Assembly: GCF_005938215.1 (NCBI RefSeq)
Contig: NZ_VCPD01000008.1
Coordinates: 62,001 to 126,000, forward strand
From: Ruegeria sediminis
GTDB taxonomy: Bacteria > Pseudomonadota > Alphaproteobacteria > Rhodobacterales > Rhodobacteraceae
DNA length: 64,000 nt
Direction of reading: 5' to 3'
Shown here: in pieces, positions 59,566 to 64,000 of the stretch
How positions within the stretch are numbered: the first letter of the stretch is position 1
Layout: the number at the start of each line of letters is the position of its first letter
The notes under the pieces: model-generated
What the model was told of the DNA's origin: nothing
The model's database searches: none
What the model saw: only the letters and a program-made list of their open reading frames with translations
Translations under genes and position numbers: made by a program

Positions 59566-60534
59566 TCAGTCTGATCCCGTTCTGCCCTGAAAGACAGAGA
59601 AGTTCAGTGGCGGAAAATCCGTATTCTCGGTGTATCCAAGGGCTGTTCTGGGATCCGTCGTTCGCACGCCACGAAGCGATCCTTGCGTAGGTGTTTCCAA
59701 TGGACCCAGTGTATTCAGGTATGCGTCAACGCCGCTTGTCCGGTCGTAGACGGAAAAATCCGCCTCGCGGTCGCGGAAGCTTTTCAGAACCTGCCCAAGC
59801 CCCTTGAGGCCGGTTTCCCGCTGCCGTCGAACCTGATCCAGGTCTATTTCGATCGGGAACATGTCCTCCTGCCCGGCGGATTGGTGCAGCACCGTAGCGG
59901 ACGGATCAACCACGACCGATCGGCCCACGCCGCCAGCGGCCAGCCCGTTGACGTCGAAGACGTAACACTGGAATTGTGCCGCCGTCGCCCTCGCGATGGC
60001 CAGTTCCGCGTCGCGGTCGGTGGTGCCGGTCAGCACCGGATGCAGCAGCACTTCGACGCCTTGGCTGGTCAATTGACGCGTCGTTTCAGGGAACCAGATG
60101 TCGTAGCAGATCGACAGACCGAAACGCCCAACTTCGGGCACGTCGAAGACGCAGAACTCCGTACCCGCCGAGATCCCGGCCTCATACGGACGGAACGGGA
60201 ACATCTTGGAGTATTTCGCGACGATCTCGCCGTCCGGATTTATGACGACGGATGTATTGAAGATCCGCCCATCTTCGGTTTTCTCGAACATCGAGCCGGG
60301 GATCAGCCAGATCCTGAAGCGGCGCGCGTCGTCTTGCAGTTGTTGCAAAGTATCGTTCGGGAAAGGCTGCGCGAAACGATCCAAGGGGCCAAAAGGCGCG
60401 AGTTCGGAAAACAACACCATCTGCGTCCACGGAAAGCGGGCCATCAGAATTTCGATCCGATGCCGCATCGCTTCGACATTTGAGTGCAGAGCCGCGACAT
60501 GCATCTGAACGCCGGCTATTGCGAATGGGGTCAT
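59566..60534 (-). CDS. Carbon-nitrogen hydrolase (nitrilase superfamily)
   Basis: A 322-residue amidase-type enzyme with the full triad: Glu44 (LFSELAPFG), Lys110 (KYSKMFPFRPYE) and Cys143 (LSICYDIWFPE). Length and motifs suit aliphatic amidases, N-carbamoylputrescine amidase or related enzymes. It precedes the decarboxylase gene by 50 bases and is the first gene of the six-gene operon. If the decarboxylase makes agmatine, a nitrilase of the carbamoylputrescine type could act on a product of its breakdown, but the needed agmatine deiminase is not encoded here. Alternatively it supplies ammonia or removes an amide in the biosynthetic route. Confidence 0.88.
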   Translation of the reverse strand: MTPFAIAGVQMHVAALHSNVEAMRHRIEILMARFPWTQMVLFSELAPFGPLDRFAQPFPNDTLQQLQDDARRFRIWLIPGSMFEKTEDGRIFNTSVVINPDGEIVAKYSKMFPFRPYEAGISAGTEFCVFDVPEVGRFGLSICYDIWFPETTRQLTSQGVEVLLHPVLTGTTDRDAELAIARATAAQFQCYVFDVNGLAAGGVGRSVVVDPSATVLHQSAGQEDMFPIEIDLDQVRRQRETGLKGLGQVLKSFRDREADFSVYDRTSGVDAYLNTLGPLETPTQGSLRGVRTTDPRTALGYTENTDFPPLNFSVFQGRTGSD

Positions 60535-60749
60535 TTCGAGTGTGTCTCCGTTTGTAGTGTCTTGAGTTCAGTGTATTTCGCGGTTGAGTGGCTGGCTAGC
60601 CGCAAACAGGCGTAGTCTTGTGAATTGATTTCTTGGCGCGGTGCACATTTAGTCAACCCGGCTTTGGAAACAGGCTTGGAATCAGGACTCATAGCGGTGC
60701 TGCCGGACCAATACGAACCGGTCTTTGCAAGGACAGCGTAGTTGCCCCA

Positions 60750-61425
60750 TATTCCGCGCAAAAGCCGCGCCACTCGGCGAGAGCGGCGATGCGGTTCTGC
60801 TCGAAGTGGCCTCGTGTTGAGGGGTGCGATCCTCATTGAAGTGGTTGAGGGCCGGAGCAAATATCTAAAGACTTCGCATACGGCGGTAGAAAAGCATGGC
60901 CCGCTCTCGTCGTCGAAACGTCAGGCTTGAATTCGCAGCGCGGTTGCACAACCAGCGTCCGGCTCCCCGCCGATTGCCGGTACCGAATGCTTTGAACGCC
61001 GCACCGTAGAACATAGGCAAGCTGGTCACGACCACTTGGAGCGGCCGCGCTTTCTCTTAGCTTTTCTCAAGAATTCCAATGCCGCCAACTTGTCTCTGAT
61101 CCTCGTGAAAAAGCTCTCCAATAACTCCGTTTAGCGATCCAAACCCCGCCTCAACTTGTATCGCTCGCCGTTGACCTTCACGCACATCTCGTCGAGATGT
61201 CACCGTCAGAGGCTTGATTTCATCTCCTTGATTTGGCGCTTACTGATCTCGGCGGCGAACATCGGTCCGAACCGGTGCCACTAGAAACGGATGGCTTCTT
61301 GGCTCTCGTCAATGCCGCACTCGTGGAACGGATCCTCGATGTTCCGAAACGAGAGCGGAAATCCGATCTACAGCGTCACCGCCAGATGAATGATCTCTAG
61401 GCTGGCTTTGAATTAGCGAAACGGG
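60750..61425 (-). pseudogene. Decayed IS6-type transposase
   Basis: The 989-base gap 60535-61523 has no intact gene. Minus-strand translation pieces match IS6-type transposases in order: near 61410-61190 the N-terminal region (degraded forms of PFRYFKTSPEIIRLAVML and WHRFGPMFAAEI), and near 61040-60870 AAFKAFGTGNRRGAGRWL with NRAANSSLTFRRRERAM and RRMRSL, the C-terminal region. Several frameshifts and stop codons separate them, so it is not functional. TAGCGTTGCACCAAGACC on the minus strand near 61447-61430 resembles the inner part of an IS6 end. It has the same orientation as the remnant at 48875-49115, so the two bracket the biosynthetic cluster. Confidence 0.72.
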
Positions 61426-61523
61426 GATCGTTTGGTCTTGGTGCAACGCTACGAAACCGCCCTCCCCGCCTCAAACGAGTTTACTCTGACAATGCCTGAA
61501 CTGGCTATGCCGCCCGAGGCCAT

Positions 61524-62414
61524 TCACGCTCCTTCAGGCGATAGAAACTCGAGCAGGGTTCGCGCTTGCTTTGTCAGCATCGACCGGTCGCGCATCGCGA
61601 TGCGAAGCTCACGATGCGCCCACGCCTCGTCGATCGGGATCATCGCAAGTTCGGAACTCCCCAGATATGGCTCGACGGCTCCCAACGGCAGTATCGCGAT
61701 GCCGAGTTTGGCCTGAACCATCCTGCGTACACCATCGAAACTCATGACTTCGACACGTGTGCGGATCTCGCTTCCCAACGCATGCGCTTGCCGCTCCAGA
61801 TAGTTCTTGATCGAGCTGCCCTGCTGCAAGGCGACGAAATCTTCGTCCAGTACGTCTCTAAAGGTGACGCAGTCCAGCGCCGCAAGCCGATGTTCCCGCG
61901 GTGCGGCAATGACGAGCGTATCACGTCGATACAACAGCGATTGCACGCCCGTTGAATCGGTAAAACCCGAGTAGATGCCGAGATCAGCGGCGCCGGATCT
62001 GACTGCGTCAAGAATATCCGGACTCATCTGCTCGACAAGCTGGATATGGAGGTTTGGGTGTTCCTTCACGAACGCCGCGAGATCCTCGGGCAGGAATTGC
62101 GTTATCGAAGAGGTATTGGCAGAGACCCTTATGGTTCCGCGAATGCCCTGGGCATGATTGCCCATCTCGGATTCCATGCGTTCGACCATCCGACCGATGG
62201 ACTTCGCATGCTCCAGCAATTCCTCACCAGCTGATGTCAGGCTCACCCCTCGCCTCTGGCGACGCAGGAGCGGTGTTCCGACCAGTCGCTCGAGATCGGA
62301 CAAACGCTTGCTCGCAGCCGATGCCGCGATGTTGTGACGCGCGGCGGCCCGGGCAATGCTGCCAAGCTCTGCAACGGTTTCAAAGATCGACAGTGAGAAG
62401 AGATCGAAACGCAT
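61524..62414 (-). CDS. LysR family transcriptional regulator
   Basis: A 296-residue regulator. The helix-turn-helix is in the first 60 residues (FDLFSLSIFETVAELGSIAR, then AAARHNIAASAASKRLSDLE), followed by LVGTPLLRRQRRGVSLTSAGEELLEHA and a ligand-binding domain (RGTIRVSANTSSITQFLPE). It is 27 bases behind the gluconolactonase gene in the same direction, so it would be co-transcribed with the pathway it may control; this differs from the usual divergent LysR arrangement. Confidence 0.93.
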   Translation of the reverse strand: MRFDLFSLSIFETVAELGSIARAAARHNIAASAASKRLSDLERLVGTPLLRRQRRGVSLTSAGEELLEHAKSIGRMVERMESEMGNHAQGIRGTIRVSANTSSITQFLPEDLAAFVKEHPNLHIQLVEQMSPDILDAVRSGAADLGIYSGFTDSTGVQSLLYRRDTLVIAAPREHRLAALDCVTFRDVLDEDFVALQQGSSIKNYLERQAHALGSEIRTRVEVMSFDGVRRMVQAKLGIAILPLGAVEPYLGSSELAMIPIDEAWAHRELRIAMRDRSMLTKQARTLLEFLSPEGA

Positions 62415-62441
62415 GATGAAGCCATCGTATTTCGCGATCCC

Positions 62442-63416
62442 TCAAAATGCATCCCCCCAAAACGGAACCTCGGTATGCCAATGCACCGGGGTACGCCCCG
62501 GCACGGTCGCAGCCGTGCACGGCAATTTGTCGTCAAGCAGATTGCCGCAGACGATCTGATCCAGATTCGCACCGTGATAGGCCAAGCTGGCGATGTTTCG
62601 CAGGCCTGTGGTCGGCGAGGTATCAAGATGGTGGCGCCCCATGTCTCCTGCATCGAACGCATCCTCGACTTGGTTCACCCAAGCATCCATGCGTTCGCCC
62701 ATGATGACGGTTTGCCCACCATCGGGATCAATGCGGATCAGCTCCGACGAAATGATGCAGGCCGCCAGTACACCCCCCTCACTGTCGATTTCCATGCCGT
62801 CCAAGAAGGCGCCGCGGGGCAACTGGGCGAAAACTTCGGGTGCCCCATGCAAGCCTTTTTCGTCCAATCGCACACGACTGATGCGCTGTGCCATCGTCTC
62901 GGCTATGTAAAGCCAGCCGCCCTCGTAATCCGGCCGCACCTCGTTGGTGTAGGCCAGACCTTCGAGCACGACGCGGAACTTGCCGCCTTCGATCATGGCG
63001 ACATAACCATTCGCCGTATGCTTATTATAGGCTAGGCATCGGGGTGAATAGGTCGAAGACACGGTAATCCATATTCGCCCCATCTCGTCGAGCGCGACGA
63101 AGTTCACTGGCGGAGATGTCTCACCATCAGTGCAAGGATGGAAGAGGCGCACGCCATCTGCGTCGAGTTCCAACGAACCGCCGGCATCCGAAATATTGGC
63201 AACGAGAAAGCTGCCGTCCGGACGCAGGGCAATGCCATTGGGCACAATCGGCAGGCCACCGATCTGCGTGGCCGGCGCCAACAGAAGCTGCGCGCCATCG
63301 GGCCTGATGCGAGCAACGCCATGACCGTTGTGCGAGCAATAGATATCGCCCGAAGCGGTCGCGAGCACCGATTCAGGCCGGCGCAGTCCGCGCCCCACAT
63401 AGGAAAGACCCGTCAT
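62442..63416 (-). CDS. SMP-30/gluconolactonase family protein
   Basis: A 324-residue six-bladed beta-propeller lactonase. Blades are marked by repeated strands such as IYCSHNGHGVARIRPDG, PNGIALRPDGSFLVANISD, NFVALDEMGRIWITVSS and FLDGMEIDSEGGVLAACI; the acidic and Asn residues in these loops are the usual divalent-metal ligands. It would open a sugar- or aldonate-derived lactone. The ATG overlaps the stop of the SAF-domain gene (ATGA). A cytosolic pathway of sugar acids is indicated, but the substrate is not evident. Confidence 0.88.
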   Translation of the reverse strand: MTGLSYVGRGLRRPESVLATASGDIYCSHNGHGVARIRPDGAQLLLAPATQIGGLPIVPNGIALRPDGSFLVANISDAGGSLELDADGVRLFHPCTDGETSPPVNFVALDEMGRIWITVSSTYSPRCLAYNKHTANGYVAMIEGGKFRVVLEGLAYTNEVRPDYEGGWLYIAETMAQRISRVRLDEKGLHGAPEVFAQLPRGAFLDGMEIDSEGGVLAACIISSELIRIDPDGGQTVIMGERMDAWVNQVEDAFDAGDMGRHHLDTSPTTGLRNIASLAYHGANLDQIVCGNLLDDKLPCTAATVPGRTPVHWHTEVPFWGDAF

Positions 63417-64000
63417 GCCGCACAGGCCTTGACCGCCAGCGCCTCGACGTCCTTGCGCAAGCGATAGGCATCCGAGGTTGTGTCGATGTCCACATCATCC
63501 CAGGTGACAGCGGCGCCTTCGGCGACATCCCTGCGCAGCGTCACGTTGTGGGCCAGGCCCAGCGGCAGATACCCTTGGGCAACGGAGGTCGCGGCAGGAC
63601 GCAACCCGCCCGATACGGTATACCCACCCTCCCCGTCCAGCAGTTCGCCCGCTTTCAGGGCCCGTTTGGCAATCGCCGCGACATCCCCGCGGAATTCGGT
63701 GGCCACGCCGGTCGGCTCTCGACGAATGCCGATGGATGCGACCGAATATGGCAACTCCAACCCGATAAGGTGCCAGCGGCGGCTTTCGCACATGTACCGG
63801 CCCGACGGATCAGTCACGACCTTGTACTCTTCGAAGCAATTCTTGAGGTAGTCGGTATCGGCCTCGAAACAGACCCAGACGCCTTTGCGAATGTCGTGCG
63901 GGATCGGGGTGCCGTCCTCGCGCAGGCACGAGATTACCTCGACCATGCCCTTGTGTTCCAGCACGCCGCCCTCCGATGCAGGCCGGGCAAGCGTGGGGAC
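63413..64000 (-). CDS. SAF-domain NAD(P)-dependent oxidoreductase, 5' end outside window
   Basis: The C-terminal 195 residues of a protein whose start lies beyond the right edge; the frame is open to base 64000. GMVEVISCLREDGTPIPHDI, VWVCFEADTDYLKNCFEEY and SRRWHLIGLELPYSVASIGI are followed by an SAF-type module (AKRALKAGELLDGEGGYTVSG, YLPLGLAHNVTLRRDVAEG, VTWDDVDID). This matches homoserine-dehydrogenase-like oxidoreductases with a C-terminal SAF domain that act in sugar-acid catabolism. Its stop overlaps the gluconolactonase start. The NAD(P)-binding part is not visible here. Confidence 0.8.
   Translation of the reverse strand, partial: VPTLARPASEGGVLEHKGMVEVISCLREDGTPIPHDIRKGVWVCFEADTDYLKNCFEEYKVVTDPSGRYMCESRRWHLIGLELPYSVASIGIRREPTGVATEFRGDVAAIAKRALKAGELLDGEGGYTVSGGLRPAATSVAQGYLPLGLAHNVTLRRDVAEGAAVTWDDVDIDTTSDAYRLRKDVEALAVKACAA

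Noticed and set aside
1-64000. tRNA, rRNA, CRISPR array, integrase or phage genes
   Set aside because: None could be recognised by eye; the only mobile-element traces are the two IS6-type remnants.

Overview
The window looks like a chromosome or chromid segment of a marine-type alphaproteobacterium of the Rhodobacterales (Roseobacter group). This is inferred from the high G+C content, the TRAP and HAAT transporters, the many CaiB, acyl-CoA dehydrogenase, ALDH, GST and SDR genes, and decayed IS6-type transposases of a sequence type common in that group. No rRNA, tRNA, CRISPR array or phage was seen. Nearly all the DNA is coding and falls into tight operons.

Layout. (1) 1-3075, minus strand: CaiB-type CoA transferase and TRAP transporter genes (DctM, and DctP cut by the left edge). 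(2) 3497-12528, plus strand: an AceE/transketolase-like TPP enzyme, then a GntR(FCD) regulator, acyl-CoA synthetase, 2-hydroxyacyl-CoA-lyase-like TPP enzyme, acyl-CoA dehydrogenase and APH-type kinase. The last two resemble the ACAD10/11 and LvaA/LvaC pair that removes 4-hydroxyl groups from acyl-CoAs. (3) 12634-17052, minus strand: SDR, GST and two aldehyde dehydrogenases. (4) 17415-25667, plus strand: a branched-chain-amino-acid-type (HAAT) ABC operon with one binding protein, two complete permease/ATPase sets and a small exported YtkA-like protein. (5) 25673-35294: LysR regulator and a divergent catabolic operon (CaiB, GST, SnoaL-like, SDR, CitE-like lyase, CitF-like CoA transferase, class I fumarase/mesaconase-like hydratase, acyl-CoA dehydrogenase). 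The hydratase, transferase and lyase together fit mesaconate -> citramalate -> citramalyl-CoA -> acetyl-CoA + pyruvate.

(6) 35472-48477, minus strand, about 13 kb and apparently one operon: sugar-type (CUT2/RbsABC-like) binding protein, a double ATPase read in frame into a PEBP (YbhB-like) domain, an SCP2-like small protein, an alpha/beta hydrolase, two permeases, a seven-helix protein of the microbial rhodopsin family that lacks the retinal-binding lysine, a long flotillin, a four-helix membrane protein and an SSS symporter. I consider this the best candidate for an undescribed system: a transporter tied to a non-retinal rhodopsin fold, a flotillin scaffold and several proteins of lipid-binding families.

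(7) 49281-60534: a probable biosynthetic cluster. An alpha-oxoamine synthase and SDR (plus strand) converge on a six-gene minus-strand operon (nitrilase-type amidase, large Orn/Lys/Arg-type PLP decarboxylase, ATP-grasp ligase, C45 acyltransferase-like Ntn hydrolase, GH3-type adenylating enzyme, GNAT-like protein). Decayed IS6-type transposase remnants in the same orientation lie on both sides, which suggests the block was mobilised. (8) 61524-64000, minus strand: SAF-domain oxidoreductase (cut by the right edge), SMP-30/gluconolactonase and LysR regulator.

All functions come from reading motifs and context; no database search was possible. Family-level calls are mostly firm. Substrates and pathway assignments are inference.
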